Assembly: GCF_029893635.1 (NCBI RefSeq)
Contig: NZ_JARXYR010000002.1
Location: 3,199,001-3,263,000 of the forward strand
Length of the DNA stretch: 64,000 nucleotides
Direction: 5' to 3'
Source of the DNA: Variovorax sp. TBS-050B
Lineage (GTDB): Bacteria > Pseudomonadota > Gammaproteobacteria > Burkholderiales > Burkholderiaceae_C
In this document: piece by piece, positions 7,747-17,631 of the stretch
How positions within the stretch are numbered: position 1 is the first letter of the stretch
How the letters are laid out: each line of letters begins with the position of its first letter
Translations under genes and position numbers: made by a program
Notes under the pieces: generated by a model
What the model saw: the letters and a program-made list of their open reading frames with translations, nothing else
Databases searched by the model: none
What the model was told of the DNA's origin: nothing

Positions 7747-9995
7747 CAGGCGGGGATGGTCTTCGCGGCGGTGGTCTCGTGCAGATGTTGAAGAATGCGC
7801 GCCGCGTCGTCGCGCAGCTGCGTGGAGAGGGCCGTGGCCAGGTCGAGCCGGCGCAGCAGCCAGGGGCTGATGTCGTTGTCGAAGGGATCGGGCAGCGGGA
7901 TCGGACCGCCGACGGTGGTCGAACCCGGACTCTCGGGCTGCGAGGGGCCGGTGGTCGGCAGCGTTCCGATCGCGGCCTCGATTCTTTGCGCGGTGCGGCC
8001 GATCGGTCCCTCGACCTCGCTCGGCGTGAGCCGGTCGCGCCGCAGCACGAGCATCGACTTGACCGCGCTGAGCTGCGCGAGCAGCTGGTAGCTGTGCGCC
8101 TGCAGGTGCTCGAGCGGCTCGAGCGGCGGCTGCACCGCGCGCGGCTCGGAGAGCGAACGCTGCGTGGCCTGCACCAGCGCCGAGAGGCTGTCGTAGGCCT
8201 CGCGGCGCGCGAGCCGCCATTCGAGCTCGGGGCTGCTGTCGATCGCCTTCAGCTGGCCGAGGCCGAGCGCGAGCCGCGCATGGCGCGCCTGCGCGGTCAG
8301 CACGCGCGCCACCAGCGCCGGGATCTGGCCGCGCTCCCACGAAGGCAGCACGTAGCAGAAGCCCCACGCGAGCGCGGCGCCGATCAGCGTGTCGGCGATG
8401 CGCTCGAACAGCGCGAAGATCGGCGCGGTGCCGGTGTTGAGCATGTGCGCCTGCACCAGCCCCAGCACCGTGGCCGCCACCGCGGTGATCAGGTAGCGCC
8501 GCACGGCGAAGCTGTGGGCGATGGCCTGCGACACCGTGACGATGGCCAGCAGCGCGAGCGGCGACGGGTGCGCCGCCAGCAGCCCCACCGCGAGCACGCT
8601 GCCCAGCAGCGTGCCGGCGACCCGGTGGTTGCGCCGCTCCAGCGTCTGCGAAAGGCTGCCGCGCAGCACCACCACGATGGTCAGCAGGATCCAGTAGTCG
8701 TGCGAGCCCCAGGGCAGGGAGACCGCGATCAGGTAGCCCGCCGCGATGGCGAGCGCGGCGCGGATCGCATGCCGCAGCGGCGGCGCGTCCCAGCGCCACA
8801 GCGTGAGGAAGGGCCGGATCGACCAGTCGGTGGGGCTCACGAAGAGCTGCCAGTTGGCGCGCACCACCGCGAGGTCGGGCTGCGCATCGCCGCGCGCCAT
8901 CGCCGACAGGCGCAGCACCTCGTCGTTGATGTGGCCGATGCGGCTCGCGAGGCCGCGCGCGAGCATGGCGGCATTCGGGCCGGGCAGGCCGTGGCCGGGC
9001 GCATGGTCCTCGCCCGCGAGGTGGATCGCGGCGAGCCGCGGCCTGCGGTCCGCCAGCGCCTCGGGCTGGCGGCGCAGCAGCAGCGCATCGCCGAGGGCCG
9101 CGGTGTCGTCGGCGAGCTCCTCGAGCACGCGGCGCATTTCGATCAGCGCCTCGGCATGGTCGGGATGGCTCTTGAGCGCATCGAGGTCGAGCTCGCTCGC
9201 GAGCAGCTGGTCGCGCATCTCGAGCACGATCACCAGCATCGCCGCCAGCCGCTGCCGGCGCGGCGTGCGCGGCGATTCGAGCACGATGTCGCGCGTCGCC
9301 TGCAGCTGGTCCGCCAGCGCCGCCTGCTCGCGCAGCAGCCGGCCGAGCAGCGGCGCGGGCGTTTCGCGCACGTCGCTGGTGTCGTCGCGCGGCGTGAACT
9401 GGCTCGCCTCGGTGCGCATGAGCGCGGCAAGGGAATACAGCACGTCCGAGATCGACTGCGTGCGCAGGCGGCCGTTGAGCGCGTGGCTGGCCAGCGTGGC
9501 CCAGAGCACGTAGAGCGCGGCACCGAGGCCGAAATGCCAGGTGCGCTCGAGCGCCTCGGCCATGCCGCTGGGCGCGGGCGTGGCCATCGAGAAGATCATC
9601 GAGAACATCACCGCGATCGCGATCGGGATGCCCCGCTTGCCCCAGGCCATGGCCAGGAACGCGACGAAGGTGGCCGGCACCAGCACCAGGCCGAGGCGGA
9701 TCGGCGCCGTGTGCAGCACCTGCACCAGGAAGAAGAGCGGCAGGCCGATCAGCGGCGCCGGCAGCATCTGGAAGAACTTGCCGCGGCGCGGGCCCGGCAG
9801 GTCGGGCGGCGCGGTGACGATCACGCCGACCGCCGCGGTCGAGGCCGCGACGGCGCCGAGCCAGAGGTGCACGCCGGCCGAGATCAGCAGCAGGCCGACC
9901 GCGACCGTGAGGCCGCTCGCAACGTAGTGGCTCAGCACCACGCGCAGGGCCTCGCGGCCCCAGGCGCCGTGCGCCGCGTCGGCCTGGCCCCCCAT
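7746..9995 (-). CDS. FUSC family inner-membrane protein (YccS/AaeB-like exporter)
   Basis: At 749 residues the product is the typical length of the family. It has an N-terminal hydrophobic module (residues about 15-185, roughly six helices), a soluble helical domain, a second hydrophobic module (about 415-580, containing HDYWILLTIVVVLRGSLSQTLERRNHRVAGTLLGS), and a soluble C-terminal domain. The FUSC name comes from fusaric acid resistance; AaeB members export aromatic carboxylates, but the substrate here is unknown. It starts one base inside the stop of the suhB-type gene and ends one base inside mscS, giving a three-gene leftward unit. Confidence 0.88.
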   Translation of the reverse strand: MGGQADAAHGAWGREALRVVLSHYVASGLTVAVGLLLISAGVHLWLGAVAASTAAVGVIVTAPPDLPGPRRGKFFQMLPAPLIGLPLFFLVQVLHTAPIRLGLVLVPATFVAFLAMAWGKRGIPIAIAVMFSMIFSMATPAPSGMAEALERTWHFGLGAALYVLWATLASHALNGRLRTQSISDVLYSLAALMRTEASQFTPRDDTSDVRETPAPLLGRLLREQAALADQLQATRDIVLESPRTPRRQRLAAMLVIVLEMRDQLLASELDLDALKSHPDHAEALIEMRRVLEELADDTAALGDALLLRRQPEALADRRPRLAAIHLAGEDHAPGHGLPGPNAAMLARGLASRIGHINDEVLRLSAMARGDAQPDLAVVRANWQLFVSPTDWSIRPFLTLWRWDAPPLRHAIRAALAIAAGYLIAVSLPWGSHDYWILLTIVVVLRGSLSQTLERRNHRVAGTLLGSVLAVGLLAAHPSPLALLAIVTVSQAIAHSFAVRRYLITAVAATVLGLVQAHMLNTGTAPIFALFERIADTLIGAALAWGFCYVLPSWERGQIPALVARVLTAQARHARLALGLGQLKAIDSSPELEWRLARREAYDSLSALVQATQRSLSEPRAVQPPLEPLEHLQAHSYQLLAQLSAVKSMLVLRRDRLTPSEVEGPIGRTAQRIEAAIGTLPTTGPSQPESPGSTTVGGPIPLPDPFDNDISPWLLRRLDLATALSTQLRDDAARILQHLHETTAAKTIPA

Positions 9996-11053
9996 CACCG
10001 CCCGTCGGCCTCGCCTTCGGAGGCGCCGCCCGCGGCCGGCGCGTCGCGGCGCACGCGGGTGAGCTTGCGCGGTGCCGGGGCCGCGGCGGGCGCCGCTGCG
10101 GCCGCATCGCCCTCGAGCGGGGCGGCCGGCAGGTCGGGCACGGTGCTGCGCGCGTAGAGGTCGGCCGAGGCTTCGCCTTCGGGCTTGGTCGAGGCCGACA
10201 CGGCGCGCACGCGGTCGCTGGCGCGCAGCTTGTCGTCGAGGCCCGCGAACTTCGAGTACTTGGCGAGCAGCGGCACCAGTTGGCCGTAGACGCGCGGCGC
10301 ACCGGCCAGGCATTCGCGCTGGTCGAGGAACTCGGGCTCGCCCGTGAAGTTGCCGATCAGGCCGCCGGCCTCGGTGACCAGCAGCGAGCCCGCGGCCACG
10401 TCCCAGGGGTTGAGGCCGGTCTCGAAGAAGGCGTCGGTGAAGCCCGCCGCCACGTAGGCCAGGTCGAGCGCCGCGGCGCCGGGGCGGCGCAGGCCCGCCA
10501 TGCGCGGCATCATGTCGGCCATGATCGCGAGGTACTGCTTGAAGTTGTCGCCGGTGCGGAACGGAAAGCCGGTCGAGACCAGGCATTCGCTGAGCCGGGT
10601 GCGCTTCGAGACGCGGATGCGGCGCTCGTTCATGTAGGCGCCGCGGCCCTTGGTGGCGGTGAACAGGTCGTTGCGCGTGGGATCGTAGATCACCGCCTGC
10701 TCGATCTTGCCGCGCACCGACAGCGCGATCGAGACGCAGTAGACCGGGAAGCCGTGGATGAAGTTGGTGGTGCCGTCGAGCGGATCGATGATCCAGACGT
10801 AGTCCGAATCCTTGGCACCGTGCTGGGTGCCCGATTCCTCGGCCAGGATGCCGTGCCCCGGATACGCGCCGAGCAGCGTTTCGATGATCGCCTGCTCGCT
10901 CGCGTGGTCGACTTCGGTGACGAAGTCGTTGACCTGCTTCTGCGAGATGCGCACGGCCTCGACGTCGAGGGCGGCGCGGTTGATGATCGCGCCGGCGGCG
11001 CGTGCGGCCTTGACGGCCACATTGAGCATGGGATGCAGGTTGGGGGACGACAT
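9995..11053 (-). CDS. suhB: inositol monophosphatase family protein (SuhB-like)
   Basis: This Mg-dependent phosphatase has the family metal site: E72 in ILAEESG, then D90 and D93 in [12 protein letters not shown], and the C-terminal [15 protein letters not shown] motif. SuhB hydrolyses inositol-1-phosphate and in E. coli also acts in rRNA transcription antitermination with NusA. The product has 352 residues against about 267 in E. coli. The extra 80 residues form a low-complexity Ala/Pro/Asp tail ending in basic residues. The gene is divergent from trmJ, a common pairing in this order. The enzymatic class is sure; the Nus role here is inferred. Confidence 0.9.
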   Translation of the reverse strand: MSSPNLHPMLNVAVKAARAAGAIINRAALDVEAVRISQKQVNDFVTEVDHASEQAIIETLLGAYPGHGILAEESGTQHGAKDSDYVWIIDPLDGTTNFIHGFPVYCVSIALSVRGKIEQAVIYDPTRNDLFTATKGRGAYMNERRIRVSKRTRLSECLVSTGFPFRTGDNFKQYLAIMADMMPRMAGLRRPGAAALDLAYVAAGFTDAFFETGLNPWDVAAGSLLVTEAGGLIGNFTGEPEFLDQRECLAGAPRVYGQLVPLLAKYSKFAGLDDKLRASDRVRAVSASTKPEGEASADLYARSTVPDLPAAPLEGDAAAAAPAAAPAPRKLTRVRRDAPAAGGASEGEADGR

Positions 11054-11172
11054 TGGATTGTGGGGAAGAACGGCAAAAGGAGCGGCTGGCGCCCCGGCGA
11101 GCGGCCCGGCGATGCGGGCGGCGAGAATCGGGGATTTTACCGGCTTGGGCCGTTCCGTGCCTTTCGACCGCC

Positions 11173-11931
11173 ATGCGCACCCGTTTCATCCTGATCCAGA
11201 CCAGCCACGCCGGCAATGTGGGCGCCGCCGCGCGCGCCATGAAGACCATGGGTTTCGACGACCTCGTGCTGGTCGCGCCGCGCTGGCCCAACGTGCTGCG
11301 GCGGGAAGAGACCATCCAGCGCGCGAGCGGCGCGCTCGACGTGCTGGCCAACGCGCGCATCGTGGAGACGCTCGACGAGGCGCTCGACGGCGTGACCCAC
11401 CTGTGCGCCACCGCCATGATCCCGCGCGACTTCGGCCCGCCCACGCGCAGCCCGCGCGAGCACCTCGAACCGCTCGCGAGGCAGGGGGACCAGCACGTCG
11501 CCTTCCTGTTCGGCTCGGAGCGTTTCGGCATGCGCAACGAGGACGTCTACCGCTGCCACGTGGCGCTGAGCATTCCGACCGACCCGGAGTTCGGCTCGCT
11601 CAACCTCGGCGCGGCGGTGCAGGTGCTGGCCTACGAATGGCGGCTGGCGCTCGGCGGCTACGCCGTGCGCGATGCCACGGCGCCGGTGCAGGCCGCCGAT
11701 GCGAAGGCGCTGGCCGGCATGCTCGAACATTGGGAGCGCTCGCTGGTGGAGATCGGCTTTCTCGATCCGCAGGCGCCCAAGAAGCTCATGCCGCGCCTGG
11801 CGCAGCTCTTCAACCGCGCGCAGCCCACGCCGGAGGAGATCCACATCCTGCGCGGCATCGCCAAGGCGATGGCGGATGCTGCGAAAGTATCTAAAACCCC
11901 ATCGTCCGTAAGCGAAGATTCCCGGCCTTAG
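11173..11931 (+). CDS. trmJ: tRNA (cytidine/uridine-2'-O-)-methyltransferase TrmJ
   Basis: The 252-residue SPOUT methyltransferase has the N-terminal [19 protein letters not shown] block and the C-terminal knot that binds AdoMet ([17 protein letters not shown]). TrmJ methylates the 2'-O of residue 32 in the tRNA anticodon loop. Starting at the ATG at 11173 gives the standard N-terminus; the upstream in-frame extension is basic, unconserved and lies over the suhB promoter. It is followed 40 bp later by cysE on the same strand, a conserved neighbour in Burkholderiales. Confidence 0.93.
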   Translation: MRTRFILIQTSHAGNVGAAARAMKTMGFDDLVLVAPRWPNVLRREETIQRASGALDVLANARIVETLDEALDGVTHLCATAMIPRDFGPPTRSPREHLEPLARQGDQHVAFLFGSERFGMRNEDVYRCHVALSIPTDPEFGSLNLGAAVQVLAYEWRLALGGYAVRDATAPVQAADAKALAGMLEHWERSLVEIGFLDPQAPKKLMPRLAQLFNRAQPTPEEIHILRGIAKAMADAAKVSKTPSSVSEDSRP

Positions 11932-11971
11932 ACTGCCCGGCCCTTTCGATATAACGACAACAAAGGCAGCG

Positions 11972-12742
11972 ATGTTCTCTCGGTTGCGCGCCGACATCCG
12001 GTGCATTCTCGAACGCGATCCCGCCGCGCGCAGCGCCTGGGAAGTGATCACGCTCTATCCCGGCTTCCATGCCGTGGTGCTGCATCGCTGGGCGCACGCC
12101 TGCTGGACCCACGGCTTCAAGTGGCCGGCCCGCTTCATCGCGCACGTCGCACGCTGGATGACCGGCATCGAGATCCATCCGGCCGCGAAGATCGGCGAGC
12201 GGGTGTTCTTCGACCACGCAATGGGCGTGGTGGTCGGCGAGACGGCAGAGATCGGCGACGGCTGCACCATCTACCAGGGCGTCACGCTCGGCGGCACCTC
12301 GCTCTACAAGGGCACCAAGCGGCATCCGACGCTGGGCCGCAACGTGGTGGTGAGCGCGGGCGCGAAGGTGCTGGGCGGCTTCGTCGTCGGCGACGGGGCC
12401 AAGATCGGCAGCAATGCGGTGGTCATCAAGCCGGTGCCGGCGGGCGCGACCGCGGTGGGCATTCCGGCGCGCATCATCCCGTCGAAGGCGGGCGAGAGCG
12501 CCGACGTGGCCGCGCCGCAGAAGTTCTCCGCCTACGGCATCACGCAGGAGGACGATCCGCTGAGCCAGGCGATGCGCGGCCTGATCGACAACGCCGCGAG
12601 CCAGGAGCACCAGATCGCGCTGCTCTGGCAGGCGATCGAGAAGCTCTCGGTGCACCCCGGCAGCAAGGACTGCGTGCCCTGCGACGCGGCGCGCGACGAG
12701 AGCTTCGAGGCCGAGAAGCTCGCGCAGCTCGTCGGCAAGTAG
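11972..12742 (+). CDS. cysE: serine O-acetyltransferase CysE
   Basis: The 256-residue enzyme makes O-acetylserine from serine and acetyl-CoA, the first step of cysteine synthesis. The left-handed beta-helix hexapeptide repeats are clear ([28 protein letters not shown]). The catalytic His-Asp region and the acetyl-CoA loop around [16 protein letters not shown] are also present. It is the shorter CysE form lacking the full N-terminal helical bundle. After the helix there is an extension of about 80 residues with a CVPC pair close to the end, which is not part of the catalytic fold and may be a redox or metal contact (inference). Confidence 0.93.
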   Translation: MFSRLRADIRCILERDPAARSAWEVITLYPGFHAVVLHRWAHACWTHGFKWPARFIAHVARWMTGIEIHPAAKIGERVFFDHAMGVVVGETAEIGDGCTIYQGVTLGGTSLYKGTKRHPTLGRNVVVSAGAKVLGGFVVGDGAKIGSNAVVIKPVPAGATAVGIPARIIPSKAGESADVAAPQKFSAYGITQEDDPLSQAMRGLIDNAASQEHQIALLWQAIEKLSVHPGSKDCVPCDAARDESFEAEKLAQLVGK

Positions 12743-12757
12743 GCCGCGCGCTTTTTC

Positions 12758-13228
12758 TCAGCCCGGGCGCTTGGCGCCACCGTGCAGCGAGCCGTGCACG
12801 TGGCCCGCATGCCCGCCCAAGGATTCGGCCGCGAGCGCGGCGGTGTCGAGTTCGTGCAGGATGCCGCAGTGCTGCGCCGACTCGCCACCGCGGCATTGTT
12901 CGCGCAGCGCCTTCAACTGCTTCTCGAGCGTGCGCAGCTCGGCGATGCGCGCGGCCACGTGGCCGATGTGGTCGTCGAGCAGCCGGTTGACCTCGCCGCA
13001 GTCCTCGCCGGGCGCGTCGCGGAAGCGCAGCAGCACGCGGATCTCGTCGAGCGTCATGTCGAGCGAGCGGCAGCGCCGGATGAAGCCGAGGCGCTGCGCA
13101 TGGCTGTCGTCGTAGATGCGGTAGTTGCCGTCGGTGCGCGCGGGTGCGGGCAGCAACTGCTCGCGCTCGTAGTACCGGATGGTTTCGACCGGCGTGGCCG
13201 CGGCCCGGGCCAGCTCTCCGATTTTCAT
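12758..13228 (-). CDS. cadR: MerR family Cd(II)/Pb(II)/Zn(II)-responsive regulator
   Basis: The 156-residue protein has a MerR N-terminal winged HTH (MKIGELARAAATPVETIRYYEREQLLPAPAR), the long dimer helix, and a metal-binding region with C77 (DAPGEDCGEVN) and Cys112/Cys119-type residues (REQCRGGESAQHCG). These match the CadR/PbrR subfamily, which binds soft divalent metals. A His-rich tail (HAGHVHGSLHGG) extends the C-terminus, as in CadR. The ATG at 13228 gives the canonical MKIGELA start. It is divergent from a metal P-type ATPase with a typical MerR promoter between. CadR versus PbrR cannot be settled by eye. Confidence 0.88.
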   Translation of the reverse strand: MKIGELARAAATPVETIRYYEREQLLPAPARTDGNYRIYDDSHAQRLGFIRRCRSLDMTLDEIRVLLRFRDAPGEDCGEVNRLLDDHIGHVAARIAELRTLEKQLKALREQCRGGESAQHCGILHELDTAALAAESLGGHAGHVHGSLHGGAKRPG

Positions 13229-13262
13229 GATGTGCTCACCCAAAAAGAGCGGAAGAAGGCGT

Positions 13263-13293
13263 TTGACTCTACACCTGCTTCAGGGTTTCCAAT
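13263..13293 (+). promoter_or_regulatory. MerR-type promoter/operator of the metal ATPase
   Basis: TTGACT (13263-13268) and a TCCAAT -10 (13288-13293) are separated by 19 bases, the over-long spacer characteristic of promoters that MerR activators underwind. The spacer carries an imperfect dyad, ACTCTAC facing CAGGGT, close in form to known PbrR/ZntR sites. The ATPase ATG follows 8 bp later. Confidence 0.6.
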
Positions 13294-13300
13294 CGAATCC

Positions 13301-15562
13301 ATGACGAACCCGAACACCTTGAAGGCCCATGCGCACGGCGGCGAGGCCGCGGCGCCCTCGTGCTGCGGTGGCGGCTGCGGCGCAGCGCCCGCCGCCCCTG
13401 CCGCGGGCATCACCGATCTGCCGAACGGCGCGCGGCGCTTCCGCATTCCGACCATGGACTGCGCCGTCGAGGAATCCGAGATCCGCCGCGCGCTCGAGCC
13501 GGTGGCGGGCATCCGCAGCCTGCGCTTCCGGCTCGGCGAGCGGACGCTGGCGATCTCGGCCGACGAGGCGGCGCTGCCGGATGCGCTCGCCGCCATCCGC
13601 AAGGCGGGCTTCAAGCCCGAGGCACTCGACGATGCGCCGCCCCGCGCCGCGGCGACGGGCGCAGGGCCGGGCGGCCTGGTGAACGGCGAATTCATGCGCC
13701 TGCTGGCCGCGCTCCTGCTCGCGATCGCGGCGGAGTCGGTCGCCTTCTTCGCACCCGAGGGCACGGCGTCCACCGTGGCCGAGATGGCACTCGCGCTCGG
13801 CGCCATCGCGCTCGCGGGGCTCGACACCTACCGCAAGGGCTTCGCGGCGCTGCTGCGCGGCCGCCTCAACATCAATGCGCTGATGGCCGTGGCCGTGACC
13901 GGCGCCTTCCTCATCGGCCAGTGGCCCGAGGCCGCGATGGTGATGGCGCTCTACGCCATCGCCGAACTGATCGAGGCCCGCGCCGTCGACCGCGCGCGCA
14001 ACGCCATCCAGGGCCTGCTCGCGCTCGCGCCGGAGACCGCGGAGCTCAGGCAGCCCGACGGCAGTTGGCAGGCCGTGAGGGCGGACGCGGTGGCGCTCGA
14101 CGCGATCGTGCGCATCCGCCCCGGCGAGCGCGTGCCGCTCGACGGCGTGGTGACCGCGGGCGCGAGCGCGATCGACCAGTCGCCGGTGACGGGCGAGAGC
14201 ATCCCGGTCGACAAGACGGTGGGCGACGCGGTCTTCGCGGGCACCATCAACCAGGCGGCGGCGCTGGAGTTCCGCGTCACCGCGGCGGCCGCCGACACCA
14301 CGCTCGCGCGCATCATCCATGCGGTCGAGGAGGCGCAGAGCACGCGCGCGCCCACGCAGCGCTTCGTCGACCGCTTTGCCGCGGTCTACACGCCGGCGGT
14401 CTTCGTGCTCGCGCTCGCGGTGGCGCTCCTCACGCCCTGGCTCATGGGCTGGAGCTGGCTGCAGGCGGCCTACAAGGCGCTGGTGCTGCTGGTCATCGCC
14501 TGCCCGTGCGCGCTCGTGATCTCGACGCCGGTCACGGTGGTCAGCGCGCTCGCCTCGGCCGCGCGGCGCGGCATCCTGATCAAGGGCGGCACCTACCTCG
14601 AGGAGGCGCGCCGGCTGCGCGCCGTGGCCTTCGACAAGACCGGCACGCTCACCGAGGGCCGGCCGCGGCTGGTCGCGTCGGCGCTGGTGAATGCGGCCGG
14701 CGGCGCCGACGAGCGCGCGGTGTTCGCGATCGCCGCGAGCCTCGCGGCCCGCTCCGACCATCCGGTCTCGAAGGCGATCGCCGAGGGGCTCGCCGCGCAG
14801 GATGCGGCGCCGGTCGAGGGCTTCCGCGCGCTGCCGGGCCGCGGCGTGCAGGCCGAGCTCGCGGGGCGCGGCTACGTGCTCGCCAACCACCGGCTGATCG
14901 AGGAGAAGGGCCTGTGCAGCCCCGCGCTCGAGGCCGCGCTGAAGGCGCACGAGGAAGCGGGCCGCACCGTCACGCTGCTGGCGTCGGACGAGGCGGTGCT
15001 CGCGCTGTTCGCGGTGGCCGACACCATCCGGCCCGCCTCCCGGGCCGCGCTGGCCGAACTGCGCGCGCTCGGCGTCGCGCCCGTGATGCTGACCGGCGAC
15101 AACGCCGCCACGGCCCGCGCGATCGGCGCACAGGCGGGCATCGACGACGTGCGCGGCAACCTGCTGCCCGAGGAAAAGCGCGATGCGGTGAAGGCGCTGC
15201 AGCAGCGCTACGGCAGGGCCGGCATGGCGGGCGACGGCATCAACGACGCACCCGCGCTGGCGCAGGCCGACATCGGCTTCGCGATGGGCGGCGCGGGCAC
15301 CGACGTCGCCATGGAGGCGGCCGACGTGGTCGTCATGAACGACGACCTGCGCCGCGTGGCCGAGACCATCCGGCTTTCGCGCCGGGCCCATGCGGTGCTG
15401 TGGCAGAACATCACGCTCGCGCTCGGCATCAAGGGCGTGTTCTTCGTGCTCGCGGTGTTCGGCAACGCGACCATGTGGATGGCCGTTTTCGCCGACATGG
15501 GCGCGAGCCTGCTCGTGGTGGCGAACGGGCTGCGGCTGATGCGCGCGCCCAGGGGCGGCTGA
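13301..15562 (+). CDS. cadA: heavy-metal translocating P-type ATPase (Cd/Zn/Pb exporter)
   Basis: This 753-residue P1B-ATPase pumps soft divalent metals out across the inner membrane. In order it has an N-terminal His/Cys cluster (HAHGG and CCGGGC, residues 10-26), a degenerate heavy-metal-associated domain with a single Cys54 (TMDCAVEE), and eight predicted membrane helices. The metal-selecting CPC is at residues 401-403, the phosphorylated Asp445 is in DKTGT, and there is a TGDN hinge motif and GDGINDAPAL. CPC with the MDC-type HMA domain fits the Cd/Zn/Pb subgroup rather than copper. It is divergently transcribed from its probable MerR activator. Confidence 0.92.
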   Translation: MTNPNTLKAHAHGGEAAAPSCCGGGCGAAPAAPAAGITDLPNGARRFRIPTMDCAVEESEIRRALEPVAGIRSLRFRLGERTLAISADEAALPDALAAIRKAGFKPEALDDAPPRAAATGAGPGGLVNGEFMRLLAALLLAIAAESVAFFAPEGTASTVAEMALALGAIALAGLDTYRKGFAALLRGRLNINALMAVAVTGAFLIGQWPEAAMVMALYAIAELIEARAVDRARNAIQGLLALAPETAELRQPDGSWQAVRADAVALDAIVRIRPGERVPLDGVVTAGASAIDQSPVTGESIPVDKTVGDAVFAGTINQAAALEFRVTAAAADTTLARIIHAVEEAQSTRAPTQRFVDRFAAVYTPAVFVLALAVALLTPWLMGWSWLQAAYKALVLLVIACPCALVISTPVTVVSALASAARRGILIKGGTYLEEARRLRAVAFDKTGTLTEGRPRLVASALVNAAGGADERAVFAIAASLAARSDHPVSKAIAEGLAAQDAAPVEGFRALPGRGVQAELAGRGYVLANHRLIEEKGLCSPALEAALKAHEEAGRTVTLLASDEAVLALFAVADTIRPASRAALAELRALGVAPVMLTGDNAATARAIGAQAGIDDVRGNLLPEEKRDAVKALQQRYGRAGMAGDGINDAPALAQADIGFAMGGAGTDVAMEAADVVVMNDDLRRVAETIRLSRRAHAVLWQNITLALGIKGVFFVLAVFGNATMWMAVFADMGASLLVVANGLRLMRAPRGG

Positions 15563-15721
15563 GCGGGAGCGGCGTTCGCCGGCGCGCCGCAGAGCTTCAG
15601 GGCGCTGCGCCGAGCTCGTGAAGCGGCTGAAACCGCTCAACCAATGGGCCGACCGCTGGTTCGAGTCCCCCGAACAAAACTAAGATCGGGCGCTTCGCCG
15701 CCGCGCCATTCGCCCGTCTCC

Positions 15722-16984
15722 ATGTCCGCCACCTCGCTTCTGCTGCAACTCATCGTCATCCTGAGCACGGCCCGCATCTGCGGCTGGGTGCTGCGCCACG
15801 TCGGCCAGCCGAGCGTGGTCGGCGAGATGGCGGCGGGGCTGATGCTCGGGCCGGTGGTCATGGGCGCGCTGTTCCCGGAACTGCATGCCCAGCTGTTCTC
15901 CAAGAGCCACCTCGACGGGCTCTCGTCGCTCTCGACGGTCGGCCTGGTGCTCTTCATGTTCGTGGTGGGGCTCGAGCTGCGTGCGACCGAGGGCGTGCGC
16001 GCGCAGCTCAAGGCGGCGGGCTACGTGGGCGCGCTCAGCGTCGCGGTGCCGATGGTGCTGGGCATCGCGATCTCGCCGGCGCTGCATCCGGCGCTGGCGC
16101 CCGCGGGCACGGGCTTCTGGCCGTTCGCGCTGTTCATGGCGGCGGCGCTCTCCATCACGGCCTTTCCGGTCATGGCGCGCATCCTCAAGGACCGCGGCCT
16201 CACGCGCACGCCGTTCGGGCAGCTGTCGCTGAGCGCCGCGGCCGTGGTCGACGTGTTCGCCTGGATCCTGCTCGCGCTGGTGGTCGCGCTGGCCGGTGCG
16301 GGCGAGGGCTATGCCGGCCTGCTCAAGACCACGGCCGGCGTGGCGGTGCTGCTGGCGGTGCTGTTCTTCGGCCTGAAGCCGGCCTTCGCGTGGCTGCTGC
16401 GCACCCGCGCGCCCGACGGCGAGCCCTCGACCACCGAAATGGCCTCGCTGATGATCGGGCTGCTCGCCTGCGCGCTCGCGACCGAATGGCTGCATCTGCA
16501 TGCGGTGTTCGGCGCCTTCCTGTTCGGCGCCTGCCTGCCGCGCGACGACCGTCTGCTGCGCTCGCTCACCGAGCGCATCGAGCCGATCTCCATCGTGGTG
16601 CTGATGCCGCTGTTCTTCGCGCTCGCGGGGCTCGGCACCACGGCCGACGCCTTTTCGGGCGCGAGCATCGGCGCGATGCTGCTGATCGTCGCCGTGGCCA
16701 CCTTCGGCAAGCTCGCGGGCGGCGCGATCGGCGCGCGCATGGCGGGCTACGGCTGGCGCGACAGCCTCGCCACGGGCTCGCTGATGAATGCGCGCGGGCT
16801 GATGGAGCTGATCGTGATGAAGATCGGCCTCGACGCCGGCCTGATCGGGCCCGAACTCTTCACCATGCTGCTGGTGATGGCGCTCGCCACCACCGCGATG
16901 ACCGGGCCGCTGATCAACCTGGTCATGGGCCGCGCCAGGCCGGCGGCCGCGGCGCAGGCTCAGGAGCGGTCTTCCAGCACGTAG
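15722..16984 (+). CDS. cation:proton antiporter, CPA2 (KefB/NapA-like) family
   Basis: The 420-residue membrane protein has about 12-13 helices. Typical CPA2 blocks are VGQPSVVGEMAAGLMLGP near the N-terminus, GLVLFMFVVGLEL, and LSLSAAAVVDVFAWILLALV with the Asp of the transport site. There is no RCK/TrkA-N domain, so the protein ends at the membrane part. It likely exchanges Na+ or K+ for protons. The ATG at 15722 is chosen because the preceding in-frame residues are not hydrophobic or conserved. It overlaps the convergent response regulator by 25 bp. Confidence 0.9.
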   Translation: MSATSLLLQLIVILSTARICGWVLRHVGQPSVVGEMAAGLMLGPVVMGALFPELHAQLFSKSHLDGLSSLSTVGLVLFMFVVGLELRATEGVRAQLKAAGYVGALSVAVPMVLGIAISPALHPALAPAGTGFWPFALFMAAALSITAFPVMARILKDRGLTRTPFGQLSLSAAAVVDVFAWILLALVVALAGAGEGYAGLLKTTAGVAVLLAVLFFGLKPAFAWLLRTRAPDGEPSTTEMASLMIGLLACALATEWLHLHAVFGAFLFGACLPRDDRLLRSLTERIEPISIVVLMPLFFALAGLGTTADAFSGASIGAMLLIVAVATFGKLAGGAIGARMAGYGWRDSLATGSLMNARGLMELIVMKIGLDAGLIGPELFTMLLVMALATTAMTGPLINLVMGRARPAAAAQAQERSSST

Positions 16985-17631
16985 CCCTGGCCGCGCACCG
17001 TGTGCAGCAGCTTGACGGGGAAGGGCTCGTCGATCTTGGCGCGCAGCCGGCGGATCGCGACCTCGATCACGTTGGTGTCGCTGCCGAGCTTGTCCTCCCA
17101 CACCTGCGCGCTCAGCGCGGCGCGCGAAAGAACCTCGCCCCGGTGGCGCAGCAGCACCGCGAGCAGCGCGAACTCCTTGGCGGTGAGTTCGATGTCCGCC
17201 TGGCCGCGCGCGCAGCTGCGGCTGGCGAGGTCCAGTTCCAGGTCCGCGAGCCGCAGCAGGTTGGAGGCCGGCCGCTTGCCGCGGCGCAGCAGCGCCTGCA
17301 CGCGGGCCAGCAGCTCGGAAAAGGAAAAAGGCTTCACCAGGTAGTCGTCGGCGCCGAGCCGCAGGCCGCTGACGCGGTGCGCGACCCGGTCGCGGGCGGT
17401 GAGCACCAGCACCGGCAGGCTGCTGCTGCGGCGGATCGCCTGCAGCACCGCGAAGCCGTCGGCGCCCGGGGACATCACGTCCAGCAGCACCAGCGCATGC
17501 CGGCCCTCGGCGGCCAGCAGGCGGCCTTCGGCACCGTCGCGTGCGACGTCGACCGCATAGCCGTTTCCCTCCAGGCCCTGCTTCAGGTAGTCACGCAGCG
17601 CCGGCTCACCTTCGATGACAAGGATTCGCAT
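16960..17631 (-). CDS. OmpR-family response regulator, orphan
   Basis: The 223-residue protein has a receiver domain (1-115) and an OmpR/PhoB winged-helix output domain (about 125-220, with LTAKEFALLAVLLRHRGEVLSR and RRLRAKID). Asp51 in LLDVMSPG is the phosphoacceptor and the KPF lysine is present. The acidic metal pocket reads IEGE where VEDE is normal, so one of the two conserved acidic residues is a glycine. The family resembles CusR/CopR/QseB. No sensor kinase gene is adjacent on either side, so it is an orphan in this window. Confidence 0.88.
   Translation of the reverse strand: MRILVIEGEPALRDYLKQGLEGNGYAVDVARDGAEGRLLAAEGRHALVLLDVMSPGADGFAVLQAIRRSSSLPVLVLTARDRVAHRVSGLRLGADDYLVKPFSFSELLARVQALLRRGKRPASNLLRLADLELDLASRSCARGQADIELTAKEFALLAVLLRHRGEVLSRAALSAQVWEDKLGSDTNVIEVAIRRLRAKIDEPFPVKLLHTVRGQGYVLEDRS

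Noticed and set aside
15648..15668. GGTTCGAGTCCC, a tRNA T-loop-like sequence upstream of the antiporter gene
   Set aside because: The T-stem pairs only three of five bases and no acceptor, D-arm or anticodon arm is present in front of it. Probably chance, or a very old attachment-site remnant.
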